This document shows, piece by piece, positions 46,075 through 56,046 of a stretch of DNA of 64,000 nt. Every line of letters starts with the position of its first letter. Position 1 is the first letter of the stretch. The position numbers and the translations under genes are program-made. The stretch is from Haloimpatiens massiliensis. Lineage in GTDB: Bacteria; Bacillota; Clostridia; Clostridiales; Clostridiaceae. Below the pieces are notes generated by a model, which was not told the origin of the DNA, made no database searches, and was given only the letters and a program-made list of their open reading frames with translations. Location of the stretch: the NCBI RefSeq assembly GCF_900184255.1, contig NZ_LT854640.1:2242945-2306944 (forward strand), in the 5' to 3' direction.

Positions 46075-46378
46075 CCCTTATCTTTAGTGAGAATGTATAT
46101 TTAATTATACATCAAAACACTAAATATTCACTTCCTCTCTATATCTTGTGTACAAAAAATTATAAGCCTCTTATCATGACCATTTATGTATATTATATAT
46201 TTATACATATATAATTCTTTATTTTATTAACTATTTATTGCTTATTTCAACTCAAACAATATGAAAATTATATCACTTGTTTTTCATTTCTAAACTGAAA
46301 TTATAAAATTTAGAAATTTTTTAAAAGAGTAAATTAGGTCTAAATTGTAATTAGTAAGAAAATTTCAAAAAAATCAAA

Positions 46379-46432
46379 GGGACGTTTAATAACTTTTTAC
46401 TATTAAACTTAGTTAAAAGTTATTAAACGTCC
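46379..46432. repeat. REP inverted pair, variant
   Basis: GGGACGTTTAATAAC faces GTTATTAAACGTCC. The TTT replacing GTT is changed on both arms, which keeps the hairpin paired. This gap (46075-46523) holds one more unit at 46494-46509. Confidence 0.75.
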
Positions 46433-46493
46433 TTATTTTTTCTTCATTTTTTTATATTTTTTCTCTATACTTTTTCTTTAATTGTCTTGATTA

Positions 46494-46509
46494 GTTGTTA
46501 ACCGTCCCC
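46494..46509 (-). repeat. REP unit
   Basis: GTTGTTAACCGTCCCC, 14 bases after the aminopeptidase stop. Confidence 0.7.
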
Positions 46510-46523
46510 ACTTTTTTCTTTTT

Positions 46524-48569
46524 TTAAAAGGGCTCATTTAGCTTCTCAGTGCCCTTTAGCACAAATTTTCCATCTTTTATGATGTCAATATAATCTCCTT
46601 TTTCTGTAACAACGGAAATAAATTCTATTCCTTCATATGGAAGAGTAATGTCTGTATGAACGTTGGTATATGCTTTATTTATATCTTCTTTCCTAAGAAT
46701 TGACTTTTCATTATCTCTTGCTATTATCTCTTTTTTATCTAGCATATTGTAGACTGGCAAATCTTCAGCGTAGCCAAAGCATGTGTCGCCTATGGCAAAG
46801 TGTGGTCCCATTTTTTCAATAATAAGCACTGGTAGTTTTTCTATAATGCCATATTTTTCTGCCATTACATATGCCTCTGTATTAGTTCCTATAGCGAATT
46901 CTCCTAAAGGTAGAGTAGTATCATTAAGCTGTAATAAATTTTCCTTAACATACGCTCTATTGTCCTCTTCATTTTCAAAGTTACCGCAGGTATAATCACT
47001 TACATAACCATCTTTAAAGGTAAGCTTTAAATCTTTATACTTAAGCCCAAGATAAGTATCTTCTAAATGGAGAACACCATTAGTTCCTTTAAGTTGTGGT
47101 GAAGTGTAGACCTCTCCCAATGGAATATTTACGTCTGCCACACAATTTACAAAATTAGTTTCCTTGCTTTTATCCTTAAGTTTTTGCAATTTAACCTTTA
47201 TGTCTGTTTTATTGTTGCCCTTACCTTTAACGTGCACGTATTCACCTTCATCAAGAGCATCAATTATCTTCTGCTGAATGCCTTCGTAAATATTGTTATC
47301 CATCATATTTATTTCAAAAACATCATTAAAGATTTCTTCAAATTTATCCCCAATTTCAGCAGTTGGGAAAGCAATTATGCTAAAGCTTGTATTTTCTTCT
47401 GGCTCAAATTTATCAAATAATTGATTAACATTATTTTTGTATTTCTGCATTAAATCCTGCTGTTCTTTTGATAATTTAAGACATTCTTTCTTATTTTCTG
47501 GCGAAAATGGTACCTCTCCAAAGCTTTCAAAAACCATAGGACCTGCTTGTACGCTAAAAATATCTTTGTTAAATTCAAAAGCCTTCTCCATCATGGACTC
47601 TTTCATTTGTATATATTCTTCATTTAAATATATAGCATTGTCAAATCTATGATCGTAGTTATACTGCTTATTAGCTTCAGATGAATCGACTATAGCTATA
47701 GTTGAATCAAATCCTGCTTTTTCAAAGTCTTTTATAAGTTGCCTTATAATAACTTCTTGGCCTGCTGCATATACTATTTGTACACTATTTCTATTTCCTC
47801 TGTTTTTATTTTCAACCACAAAGCCTCTTATAAATGCATCCACTGTTGTTTTCGATAAAGTTTCTATTTTTTCCTTTGGATAATTTGATAAAAACTTTGC
47901 TGTACCAACTTCAATGTTACTTATATACTTGTCTAGTCTAAATAAATATCTTGGATCACTTAAATCCTTCTCTAATATGGTGCTTAAATAAAATCCAAAG
48001 TTCTTGTCCATTCTTTCACGTCTTAAATATTTTTCGTTCTTGAAAATCCAATCTGCATCTGTAGGGTACATTATAGATTTCAACTCATCATAACTAGCTT
48101 TTTTATTTTTAACACTTTCAAATACCCTTAGTAAAGTATTATTGATTTTATCCATATTAAATATTCTGTGCTTGTACGCATAAGATATAGACTCTCTGCA
48201 ACTAGCATAAAAAGCTGCCATAAGCTGACCCATGTTATCACCAAACACTTCAACGGTATAGGTTGGATTGGCATAACTTGTTTTATAATTTTCTTCTAAA
48301 AGCTCAGTGTAAAGCCCATTATTTTCTTCTTTTAACTCTTGAAAACTCTTTGTTTCAAAATACTCATCATTTAGATTTTCTTCAAACTTAGCAATCTTTA
48401 AAAGAAATTTACCAGTATGATTTAAAAACCTGTAGTATTCTTTAAGCTCTTTATCTTCCTGATACTTTTCTGTGCTTGTACACATATTCTCGATATCTAA
48501 AAGTCCCTTCTTGTAGCTGTCTAAAACCTTTTCGTTTTCCTCTTTATAAAATTCCATAACATCTAGCAT
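46524..48569 (-). CDS. M29-like aminopeptidase
   Basis: A 681-residue protein whose C-terminal half resembles M29 (aminopeptidase T) enzymes: NVHTD, GEFAIGTNTEAYVMAE, IIEKMGPHFAIGDTCFG and ADVNIPLGEVYTSPQLKG. The N-terminal 300 residues are helical and longer than in classical M29 proteins (about 410 residues), a form found in clostridia. It would remove N-terminal residues from peptides in the cytoplasm. Flanked by REP units. Confidence 0.8.
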   Translation of the reverse strand: MLDVMEFYKEENEKVLDSYKKGLLDIENMCTSTEKYQEDKELKEYYRFLNHTGKFLLKIAKFEENLNDEYFETKSFQELKEENNGLYTELLEENYKTSYANPTYTVEVFGDNMGQLMAAFYASCRESISYAYKHRIFNMDKINNTLLRVFESVKNKKASYDELKSIMYPTDADWIFKNEKYLRRERMDKNFGFYLSTILEKDLSDPRYLFRLDKYISNIEVGTAKFLSNYPKEKIETLSKTTVDAFIRGFVVENKNRGNRNSVQIVYAAGQEVIIRQLIKDFEKAGFDSTIAIVDSSEANKQYNYDHRFDNAIYLNEEYIQMKESMMEKAFEFNKDIFSVQAGPMVFESFGEVPFSPENKKECLKLSKEQQDLMQKYKNNVNQLFDKFEPEENTSFSIIAFPTAEIGDKFEEIFNDVFEINMMDNNIYEGIQQKIIDALDEGEYVHVKGKGNNKTDIKVKLQKLKDKSKETNFVNCVADVNIPLGEVYTSPQLKGTNGVLHLEDTYLGLKYKDLKLTFKDGYVSDYTCGNFENEEDNRAYVKENLLQLNDTTLPLGEFAIGTNTEAYVMAEKYGIIEKLPVLIIEKMGPHFAIGDTCFGYAEDLPVYNMLDKKEIIARDNEKSILRKEDINKAYTNVHTDITLPYEGIEFISVVTEKGDYIDIIKDGKFVLKGTEKLNEPF

Positions 48570-48622
48570 AAATTATACCCCTTTTCTTAATATATTCTTT
48601 ATTAACAAATAAATAAATTATT

Positions 48623-48634
48623 GTTAACTGTCCC
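48623..48634 (-). repeat. REP half unit
   Basis: GTTAACTGTCCC between the GNAT and aminopeptidase genes. Confidence 0.55.
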
Positions 48635-48777
48635 TCTTTTTTACTCTTTTTTTATTTTTAATTTTTTAATTTTTAATATACCTTTTTTAATATATTTTTA
48701 AGTAACAATTTAATTATTTTTTCTTAACTGTACTCTCATTTCTTTTCTTACTTTATACTTTATGAAATTTAAACTTC

Positions 48778-49671
48778 TCACTGCTCTTTGAAAAAAACTG
48801 TTTCACTGCAATCCATTGTAAAACCAGAATTAATTAAATTATTTCTCATAGGATAGTTCTCAACATCAATGTCTGCAATTAACTTTTTTATTTTATATTC
48901 ATAAGACAGGTTAATTGCTTTTGAAAGCAAGTCCTGTGAAAAATTATTTCCTCTGTATTCAGGCATAACACCTATATAGCCAACTCCTGCAATACCCTCC
49001 ATAAGTCTCTGAACAATTACAAAACCTATAGGTTCATTTTTCAAATAAGCTATCACCCATAATTCTCTTTTGAAGTCTAACTGTTTCAATTCTGAAATGA
49101 AATCACTAGAGGCTTTCTTTAAACCTTTTTCTTTAATTTCTTTAAGAACTGTACTGTCTTTATTATCTTTTGCAGCTTGAATAAATAAATGAGTTAATAA
49201 GTTTTCGTCCTTTGAATCCATAGATTTAAATGATAATTTGCTATTCCTATAAACTGGTGCTGGCTGAATTGTATAGCTTTCTTTGTGTATAACATCTTTA
49301 AATCCATTTGCTAATAAACTTGCATATATTATTTTACAGTTCTTTTTATCCGAATATAAGTCCGTTGATAACTCTTTGTTAGGATATTTTTTTAAAACCC
49401 TTGCCAAAAATTCATTTGCTTCCTCTTGACCAATATTTTCTAGCGTATATAAGCCCAAATAGCAGTCATTTATAATTATTGCACGTGCAACTATTTGATG
49501 ATTATGTACAAGAATATAGCAATGTTCTAACTTTATTTCTTTATCTTGAATAGCCTGTCTCAAATATTGGTTTTGCTCTTGACTTGATGATGGCATTGAT
49601 GTAGCTTTGTAAATTTCATCTTGTGTTGTAATCATTTTGGTTTCAAACTCGGTTTTAAAATCAGTTACCAT
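48778..49671 (-). CDS. GNAT acetyltransferase, two-domain
   Basis: A 297-residue protein. The C-terminal half is a clear GNAT domain (GVGYIGVMPEYRGNNFSQDLLSKAI, then VENYPMRNNLINSGF). The N-terminal half (residues 1-140) looks like a degenerate GNAT repeat. Good ribosome binding site (GAGGTG). It is the last of four acetyltransferase genes in a row on this strand. The substrate is unknown. Confidence 0.75.
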   Translation of the reverse strand: MVTDFKTEFETKMITTQDEIYKATSMPSSSQEQNQYLRQAIQDKEIKLEHCYILVHNHQIVARAIIINDCYLGLYTLENIGQEEANEFLARVLKKYPNKELSTDLYSDKKNCKIIYASLLANGFKDVIHKESYTIQPAPVYRNSKLSFKSMDSKDENLLTHLFIQAAKDNKDSTVLKEIKEKGLKKASSDFISELKQLDFKRELWVIAYLKNEPIGFVIVQRLMEGIAGVGYIGVMPEYRGNNFSQDLLSKAINLSYEYKIKKLIADIDVENYPMRNNLINSGFTMDCSETVFFKEQ

Positions 49672-49695
49672 CTTGTTACACCTCTTTAAATTATT

Positions 49696-50238
49696 TTATC
49701 TCACTGTTTCTTCTACCTTTCTACTCTCATTTTCTAAGCATAATTTTATATTTTTGAGTCTATTTAAATATAATGCATACGGCACTTCATAATACGTTGG
49801 ATTATTTTTAGCATCAATATAGTGATAGTCGGTATTTTGCTGTTTTATTAATTCAGAAAATCCCCATGATTTATACATAGCTGTTAATCTTTCAGCATCA
49901 TCATTATCTGCACCAATTGTTGCTTCAATAAAGCCATTTTCTATAACTCTTTGTAAAACTCTTTGCATTAGTTTCTTTCCTAATCCACATCCTCTAAATT
50001 TCTTTTCGATTCTAAAGGCACAAAGATACGCTCTATCCTTACCATTAGCCTCATCCTTGTCTTCTGAGTTCCAAAATATATAAAGCTCACCTATAAGAGA
50101 GTTGTCCACTTCATTCTCAATTGTCCAAAATTCTACATTTCCCTTTTCCATACCTTTAATGAAATAATTCTTAGTAGACAAGTTGTTATTTCCCCATAGT
50201 GATTTTAATTCATCTATTGTTGCTGTACGAATTAACAT
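49696..50238 (-). CDS. GNAT acetyltransferase
   Basis: A 180-residue GNAT domain with the acetyl-CoA loop FRGCGLGKKLMQRVL and AERLTAMYKSWGFSEL. It lies 24 bases upstream of the two-domain GNAT gene, probably in one transcript. The substrate is unknown. Confidence 0.82.
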   Translation of the reverse strand: MLIRTATIDELKSLWGNNNLSTKNYFIKGMEKGNVEFWTIENEVDNSLIGELYIFWNSEDKDEANGKDRAYLCAFRIEKKFRGCGLGKKLMQRVLQRVIENGFIEATIGADNDDAERLTAMYKSWGFSELIKQQNTDYHYIDAKNNPTYYEVPYALYLNRLKNIKLCLENESRKVEETVR

Positions 50239-50409
50239 TATAATTCCTTCTTCCTAATAATTTATTATATTTACAGCAATTTAAAATTATTTAACACTTT
50301 AGGTTACAATTTAATAATATTATGCCACCTATTATTGTGCGACACAGGATAACAAAGTACATGTTGCAAAGTTGTAATGTAATTTTAATCTATGATTATG
50401 CAAATTATC

Positions 50410-50937
50410 TCATAGTAATTTTTCATATAGTCTAAACCAGTTCAACCCGTAGTTTCCAAGTCCCAAGTCAACCGTATCAATATATTTAAAACCACATTTT
50501 TCATACAGACTAATGGCAGGTATGTTACCTTCATAAACATCTAATCTAATTGATTTAGCTTGTGACTTAATACCATGTTCAATAGAAAAATTCATTAATG
50601 CTTTACCTACGCCACATTTCAAAAATTTTGGATGCACTACAAATGTATATACAACAAAAACATCTGAATAATCAGATTCAATTTCCCATTTAGCTTTATA
50701 ATATGCTGGTTCAGGTTCATGGCTTAAAATAATAGAACCAATAATTTTTCCATTATATTTTGCTACATAGAGATTACCGTGTTTAACCCCATCAATTGCA
50801 TTTTTCCTAACAGGATATATACCCTTTTTCCATCCAGGATAATTTATTTCTTTTGCTAAATAGTCATTCAAATCGTTATAAAGCTGTTCTAATTCATCAA
50901 TATCATCTGCTTTTCCCAAATCAAAAATTATATCCAT
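50410..50937 (-). CDS. GNAT acetyltransferase
   Basis: A 175-residue GNAT domain. VVHPKFLKCGVGKALMNFSIEH is the acetyl-CoA loop, followed by LDVYEGNIPAISLYEKCGF. It begins DLGKADDIDELEQLYNDLNDYL. Separated by about 170 bases from the next GNAT gene; a separate transcript is possible. The substrate is unknown. Confidence 0.82.
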   Translation of the reverse strand: MDIIFDLGKADDIDELEQLYNDLNDYLAKEINYPGWKKGIYPVRKNAIDGVKHGNLYVAKYNGKIIGSIILSHEPEPAYYKAKWEIESDYSDVFVVYTFVVHPKFLKCGVGKALMNFSIEHGIKSQAKSIRLDVYEGNIPAISLYEKCGFKYIDTVDLGLGNYGLNWFRLYEKLL

Positions 50938-51047
50938 ATGTGTATTCCTCCAAACAACGTAAAAACGTAAAATATAAATAGTGTTAGTGATAATTTATCC
51001 CTGTGACATTCTATAAAAAGAATATATACACTCAAAAAAATCAACTT

Positions 51048-51617
51048 TTACAATTCAATTTTTTTATAAATATCATCAAATTCTTCACAAGTCATTCCAT
51101 ATAGAATCTCATCATAGTAATTACCATTAGTAAAAACAGCTCTTCTGATTGTTCCTTCGTACTGAAATCCTAAACTCTCATGAAGCTTTATTGACCTTTC
51201 ATTAAAAGAATATATATATACATTGACTTTTTGATATCTTAATTCTCTGAAATAATATTTCAAAACAATTCTAATAGCATCCTTTGCATACCCTTTACCC
51301 CAATGCTCTCTAACTATACCTACTCCATACTTAAATATGCCAACCCTCTTATTGCAATCAAAGGTATTGATGCATCCAACTGCAACACCTTCTTGATTTT
51401 CAATAATCCACATAAATTCATCATTACTTGGCTCTCTTTTACACATGTATTCAACTCTTGCCATCATAGAATCATAAGACCTTGGAAAATGGATCTCATC
51501 ACAAAACCTATCTGATTCATTGTCATAATCTGATGACCATTTAAAAAATGTACCTGCGTCCTTAGATTCAATTGACCTAAGTCTTATTTTTTCATCATTC
51601 CAAAAATTGTAATTCAT
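51048..51617 (-). CDS. RimJ/RimL-type GNAT acetyltransferase
   Basis: A 189-residue protein of the RimJ/RimL subfamily: IRLRSIESKDAGTFFKW at the start, VREHWGKGYAKDAIRIVLKY as the acetyl-CoA loop, YSFNERSIKLHESLGFQYEGTIR near the end. Such proteins acetylate ribosomal protein N-termini or small amines. A palindrome (51679-51708) and a terminator-like hairpin (51731-51766) lie just upstream. Confidence 0.82.
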   Translation of the reverse strand: MNYNFWNDEKIRLRSIESKDAGTFFKWSSDYDNESDRFCDEIHFPRSYDSMMARVEYMCKREPSNDEFMWIIENQEGVAVGCINTFDCNKRVGIFKYGVGIVREHWGKGYAKDAIRIVLKYYFRELRYQKVNVYIYSFNERSIKLHESLGFQYEGTIRRAVFTNGNYYDEILYGMTCEEFDDIYKKIEL

Positions 51618-51678
51618 TTAATCTCACCCACTGCTGTAAAATTTAATATTTTCTACTTATGAATAGAATAATCACCAT

Positions 51679-51708
51679 AACTACAAATATTTATAAACAT
51701 TTGTAGTT
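51679..51708. promoter_or_regulatory. Palindrome upstream of the RimL-like gene
   Basis: AACTACAAAT and ATTTGTAGTT form perfect 10-bp inverted arms with a 10-base spacer, about 60 bases before the start codon. It could be an operator or a leader hairpin. Confidence 0.5.
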
Positions 51709-51730
51709 ATATAATAAATTTCATTGGTAT

Positions 51731-51766
51731 AAAACAAAAACGCTGTACTATAAAACAGCACAGCGT
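51731..51766 (-). terminator. Terminator-like hairpin in the RimL-like leader
   Basis: ACGCTGT and ACAGCGT pair around an inner CTGT/ACAG, and the minus strand continues TTTTTGTTTT. It lies between the promoter at 52147-52175 and the gene. Confidence 0.6.
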
Positions 51767-52146
51767 AAACTCCTAACATTAAATCTTTATAATGTATATT
51801 ACAACACATATTACAAAATATATTTTTAAAATGCATTTTAAAAATATATCTATAAATAAATGTTTTGCACAGAATTTAGGATTATAACTGTTGTTGTTCT
51901 ATATCTATAAATCAATCTTTTTATTTGCTCAACTAATAAACCAATTTATCTAGCTTATAAATAAATTAGTAAGCAAATATTATTAAAATTGTACATAACT
52001 TAACATACATTTAAATTAGTTAAGTTAAATTAATTTAATATTGATTAATCTAAATTGACATTAGAACAACTTTAACATTTCACCCAATCCCTCTTCCTTA
52101 ATTCAATAAATTTTTATAATTTTCAATCTATTGACTTAATAAATGT

Positions 52147-52175
52147 ATTGTATACCATATTATTCTATTTGTCAA
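52147..52175 (-). promoter_or_regulatory. Sigma-A promoter facing the GNAT genes
   Basis: On the minus strand TTGACA and TACAAT are 17 bases apart. The transcript would cross about 500 bases before the RimL-like gene, including the terminator at 51731-51766. This 1.2-kb gap (51618-52830) also holds MITE copy 5; no other gene is visible. Confidence 0.65.
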
Positions 52176-52286
52176 TTAAAAATTAGTATATGTTTATGTC
52201 AAGTTCTAGTGGACTATTTTATTTTTAATCTATAATAGTGCAAAAATCCTTGAATAATTTTACAACTAAATAAAATAAACAATACT

Positions 52287-52600
52287 ATGATTAAACCACA
52301 AAAAGTACAATGTGGTGGAATTATGAAATTTCTCCTCCATGACTTGATTAAGAGCTGGAAACAATAAATTTAATCTAAGAAATTCTAATCTTTTAGCCGT
52401 ATAAAATTATCTAACGCTCACATTCAGCATCCTGCCTCAGGTTCGCTAGCCTGGCGTCCTTTTAAGGCTAGCGATAATTTTATCTGTCTAAAAGAAGAAT
52501 TTGCAAAATTAAATTTAAATAGTTCCTTTGCTTCTTATGCAAATCATTCTAGAGAAATTTCATAATTCAAGTAAGTTAATACTTTTTGTGGGATAATCAT
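52287..52600 (-). mobile_element. MITE-like element, copy 5 (long form)
   Basis: A full 314-bp copy, inverted relative to copies 1 and 2, with a perfect ACT target duplication on both sides. In the core, CGCTAGCCT and AGGCTAGCG form a perfect hairpin. Confidence 0.9.
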
Positions 52601-52830
52601 ACTATAATCATTAAACTATCTCTAAGTAAAAGTCATAAAAAAATTTCCAGTTATTAAGAATAGCTTAGGAATATGTTTAGTTATTTAACTCTAAAACTAT
52701 TAAAGTAAATATACACTATTATAGTTTTTTATATAATTATAGTAAATATGTGGTATATATGATAAACTAAGTATGAAAAAAAGCATATGCAAATAAATTT
52801 TATTGTTAATAAATGAAAGGGTAATGCTAT

Positions 52831-53529
52831 ATGAAAAATATATTAATTGTTGATGATGAAGTTGAAATTGTTGAATTGTTAAAGGTATATTTTAACAATA
52901 ATGGTTTTAAGGTTTATGAAGCATATGATGGCAAAATGACTTTAAAAATTATGGAAAGTAATATTATAAATGTGATGATAATTGATATTATGCTACCTAA
53001 GATTGATGGAATACAACTAGTAAAGAAAATAAGAGAAAATTCAAATATACCTATAATGTTCCTTTCCGCAAAAGATGACGATATTGACAAAATATATGGA
53101 TTGGAAATAGGTGCTGATGACTATATGACAAAGCCGTTTAATCCACTGGAAGTATTAGTAAGAGTACAAGCCCTATTAAGAAGGGTTAATGATTATGATA
53201 ACAACCAAGAAAAAAAAGCAGGTAATGTTACTATAGGAGAGCTATACATAAATGAGGAAAGCTGTGAAGTATTTAAAAATAATATACAGCTTAATATGAC
53301 TTCAATTGAGTATAAGTTGCTACTTTATTTTATGAAAAACCCTAATAAAGTATTTACTAAACAATATTTATATGAAACTATCTGGGGTGACAATTATTTA
53401 AATAATGAAAATATAATAATGGTTTACATAAGCAAAATTAGAGAAAAAATTGAAGATGATCCTAGAAATCCAGTCTATTTAAAAACTATTCGGGGTTTGG
53501 GATATAGATTTCAGAAGGTAGAAAAATGA
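52831..53529 (+). CDS. OmpR-family response regulator
   Basis: A 232-residue regulator. The receiver has the acidic pair D8/D9, phospho-acceptor D52 (IIDIMLPKIDG) and the Lys in MTKPFNP. The C-terminal winged helix has the OmpR pattern (LTSIEYKLLLYF-like, then TIRGLGYRF). It overlaps the kinase gene by 4 bases (ATGA). A triple 11-bp direct repeat upstream of the ABC gene at 55171 is its probable target. Confidence 0.93.
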   Translation: MKNILIVDDEVEIVELLKVYFNNNGFKVYEAYDGKMTLKIMESNIINVMIIDIMLPKIDGIQLVKKIRENSNIPIMFLSAKDDDIDKIYGLEIGADDYMTKPFNPLEVLVRVQALLRRVNDYDNNQEKKAGNVTIGELYINEESCEVFKNNIQLNMTSIEYKLLLYFMKNPNKVFTKQYLYETIWGDNYLNNENIIMVYISKIREKIEDDPRNPVYLKTIRGLGYRFQKVEK

Positions 53530-54971
53530 AAGCTAGAAAATCAATTAAACATTTTTTATTTCAAAATTATGCAATTATAATTATAATATCTATAATTATT
53601 TATTTTATAGGCATGAATATTAGTAACTTTATTATTAAATCTCTAATTTATAGAAATATTGAAATAGATAAATTTGAACCAAAGCAATGCTTTAAATATC
53701 CCTATGATGAAATAAATTCAAAGAGTATTGAACTTTTTTATGGATGGGTAGAAATATTAGACGAAAACAAAAAAGTAGTGTGTGTAAGAGGTAATAAATT
53801 AGATGATAAATATCAGTATACTGAAGAAATGTTATATAACTATTGTGCTATACATGATTATAGTAAACCAAAGTCAAGTGACTCTAAAATTTATAGTCCT
53901 TACATTTACAGTATATATCCTATAAAAGGACCTCATGATGAAACTTATCTATATATAATAAAGTTTCCCCAAAAGTTATTTAACACTTCAGTTACACTTA
54001 AAATATTTAGTTTACCATCTAAATTTACTAGTTTACATATTATTGTGATTTTAGTTATAATAATTGTCTTTTTAATTTTATTTTTATCAGGATTAGTGTT
54101 ATATAGTAGATTTACTGCTAAACATATAAAAAAACCTCTTGAGTGTTTACAAAGCGGATTTGAAGAAATAAAAAATAAAAATTATAAAGTAAGATTAAAT
54201 TTCTATGCAGAAAGAGAATTCGCAGAAATTAGAGATGTATTTAACGATATGATTAATAGACTAGAAAAATCTGAAAAAGAAAAGGAAGAAATCTCTAGAA
54301 ATAAACAAAGAATGCTTGTAGATATATCCCATGATTTAAAAACTCCTATTACATCAATACAAGGGTTTTCTAAACTTCTATACGACGGAGAAATAAAAAG
54401 TAAAGATGATAATGCAAAATATCTTAAATATATTTATGATAAATCCGTTTATGTGACTAATTTGATTCAAGATTTGTTTGACCTTTCAAAGATAGATGAT
54501 GAATCTTACCCATTTATCTATATGAAGAGAGATTTTTCAGAATGGATTAGACGACTAATAAGTGAGATGTATCCTGAATTTGAAAAAAACAACTTTATAA
54601 TAAACGTAGATATTAGTGAAATACCTATTATTTTTGCATTTGATGAAAAATGTATGAGCCGAGCAATTAAAAATATACTTAATAATGCTTTAAAATATAA
54701 TCCTAGTGGTACAAATTTATGGATATATTGTTACAATGAAGGGCATAAGGTAATACTTAAAATTGGAGATAATGGAATTGGAATTAAAGATGACTTAAAA
54801 ACTATTATCTTTAATCCTTTTGTGAGAGGTGATGAAGCTAGGAGTACTAAAGATGGTACAGGACTTGGGCTTGCAATAGCAAAAAAAATCATAGAAAGGC
54901 ATAATGGAACTATTTCCCTTTCGTCAAATGAAAAAGCTGTCACCGTGTTTACTATTGAATTGCCTTTGTAA
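53526..54971 (+). CDS. Sensor histidine kinase
   Basis: A 481-residue kinase. Transmembrane segments are near residues 12-30 and 168-195, bounding an extracellular sensor of about 135 residues. A HAMP-like region (about 196-250) leads to the phospho-acceptor H269 (DISHDLKTPITSIQG) and the ATP-binding N, G1 and G2 boxes (NILNNALKYNP, GDNGIGIK, GTGLGLAIAKKI). It pairs with the regulator just before it. A terminator follows at 55012-55049. Confidence 0.93.
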   Translation: MKARKSIKHFLFQNYAIIIIISIIIYFIGMNISNFIIKSLIYRNIEIDKFEPKQCFKYPYDEINSKSIELFYGWVEILDENKKVVCVRGNKLDDKYQYTEEMLYNYCAIHDYSKPKSSDSKIYSPYIYSIYPIKGPHDETYLYIIKFPQKLFNTSVTLKIFSLPSKFTSLHIIVILVIIIVFLILFLSGLVLYSRFTAKHIKKPLECLQSGFEEIKNKNYKVRLNFYAEREFAEIRDVFNDMINRLEKSEKEKEEISRNKQRMLVDISHDLKTPITSIQGFSKLLYDGEIKSKDDNAKYLKYIYDKSVYVTNLIQDLFDLSKIDDESYPFIYMKRDFSEWIRRLISEMYPEFEKNNFIINVDISEIPIIFAFDEKCMSRAIKNILNNALKYNPSGTNLWIYCYNEGHKVILKIGDNGIGIKDDLKTIIFNPFVRGDEARSTKDGTGLGLAIAKKIIERHNGTISLSSNEKAVTVFTIELPL

Positions 54972-55011
54972 TCATGTAAAATTTACCACATTGTTATTTT
55001 AATATTATTAG

Positions 55012-55049
55012 AAAGGTTATAAAAACTATCATGTTTTTGTAGCCTTTTT
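55012..55049. terminator. Two-component operon terminator
   Basis: AAAGG and AAAAAC pair with GTTTTT and CCTTT, followed by TTTTT. It lies 40 bases after the kinase stop. Confidence 0.7.
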
Positions 55050-55063
55050 AACTGTTTTAAATT

Positions 55064-55096
55064 TAAGGTTTCATTAAGATTATACTAAGGTTACAT
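55064..55096 (+). promoter_or_regulatory. Three 11-bp direct repeats, response-regulator site
   Basis: TAAGGTTTCAT, TAAGATTATAC and TAAGGTTACAT follow one another with no gap. Direct repeats of 11 bp are the hallmark of OmpR/PhoB-type binding. A TAATAT -10-like hexamer lies about 14 bases downstream, before the ABC ATPase gene. Confidence 0.75.
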
Positions 55097-55170
55097 ATAT
55101 TTTTTTCTGCTAATATATAGATATTGAATTTTTTAAAAAGTTAACCATGAGTTAAAGGGGGCAAGTGAGT

Positions 55171-56046
55171 ATGAAACTAGAAATTAAAAATGTAAGTAAA
55201 AAATACCAGGGAGGTATATGGGGTATTAAAAATTTTAATTTAGAATTAGAATGTGGAGTATTAGGACTCCTTGGGAAAAATGGTGCTGGGAAATCTACTC
55301 TTATGCGAATGTTAGCTACTATTACTAAACCTACAGAAGGTAAAATAATGTGGAATGGAATAGACATTACTAAAAATCCAAATGAATTGAGAAAAGTATT
55401 AGGATATTTACCTCAAGATTTTGGGATTTATCCAAACCTTAATGCTATTGAATTTTTGAAGTATATGGCTGCTGTAAAAGGCGTTAGCGGGAAAAAAGCA
55501 AATAAACGAATTGATGAATTGATACAGTTAGTAAATTTAACAGAAGCATGTAAACGCCCTATAGGAGGATATTCCGGTGGCATGAAGCAAAGAGTTGGAA
55601 TAGCTCAAGCATTATTAAATGATCCTAAATTACTCATAGTAGATGAGCCTACAGTTGGATTAGATCCTGAAGAAAGAGTACGCTTTAGAAATATTCTTTC
55701 AGATATTTCTAATGATCGCATAGTTGTTTTTTCAACTCATATAGTTTCAGATGCTGAAGCTACTGCTACTCGTATTGCAATAATATCTAAAGGTCATTTG
55801 CTTATTGATGCTGAGCCTGAAAAACTTACTAGCCCTATGGAAGGTAAAGTATGGGAAACTATTATATCTAGTAACGATTTAAATAAATTTAGAAATAAAT
55901 ATATTATAAGTAGCACTATTCGCAAAAGTGATGGAGTTCATATACGAGTAATAAATAATAATGCCCCTACAGTTAATAGTAAGCTTATCAGTCCTCAATT
56001 AGAAGATGCCTATCTTTACTATATAACTGGAAAGGAGTCAATATAA
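55171..56046 (+). CDS. ABC transporter ATPase
   Basis: A 291-residue ABC ATPase: Walker A GKNGAGKST, Q-loop LPQDFGIYPN, signature YSGGMKQRVGIAQAL, Walker B LLIVDEPTVGLDP. The C-terminal extension resembles exporters of the multidrug/antibiotic type. The ATG at 55171 has GGGGG nine bases upstream, better than the GTG at 55165. It ends directly before the permease start. Confidence 0.9.
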   Translation: MKLEIKNVSKKYQGGIWGIKNFNLELECGVLGLLGKNGAGKSTLMRMLATITKPTEGKIMWNGIDITKNPNELRKVLGYLPQDFGIYPNLNAIEFLKYMAAVKGVSGKKANKRIDELIQLVNLTEACKRPIGGYSGGMKQRVGIAQALLNDPKLLIVDEPTVGLDPEERVRFRNILSDISNDRIVVFSTHIVSDAEATATRIAIISKGHLLIDAEPEKLTSPMEGKVWETIISSNDLNKFRNKYIISSTIRKSDGVHIRVINNNAPTVNSKLISPQLEDAYLYYITGKESI

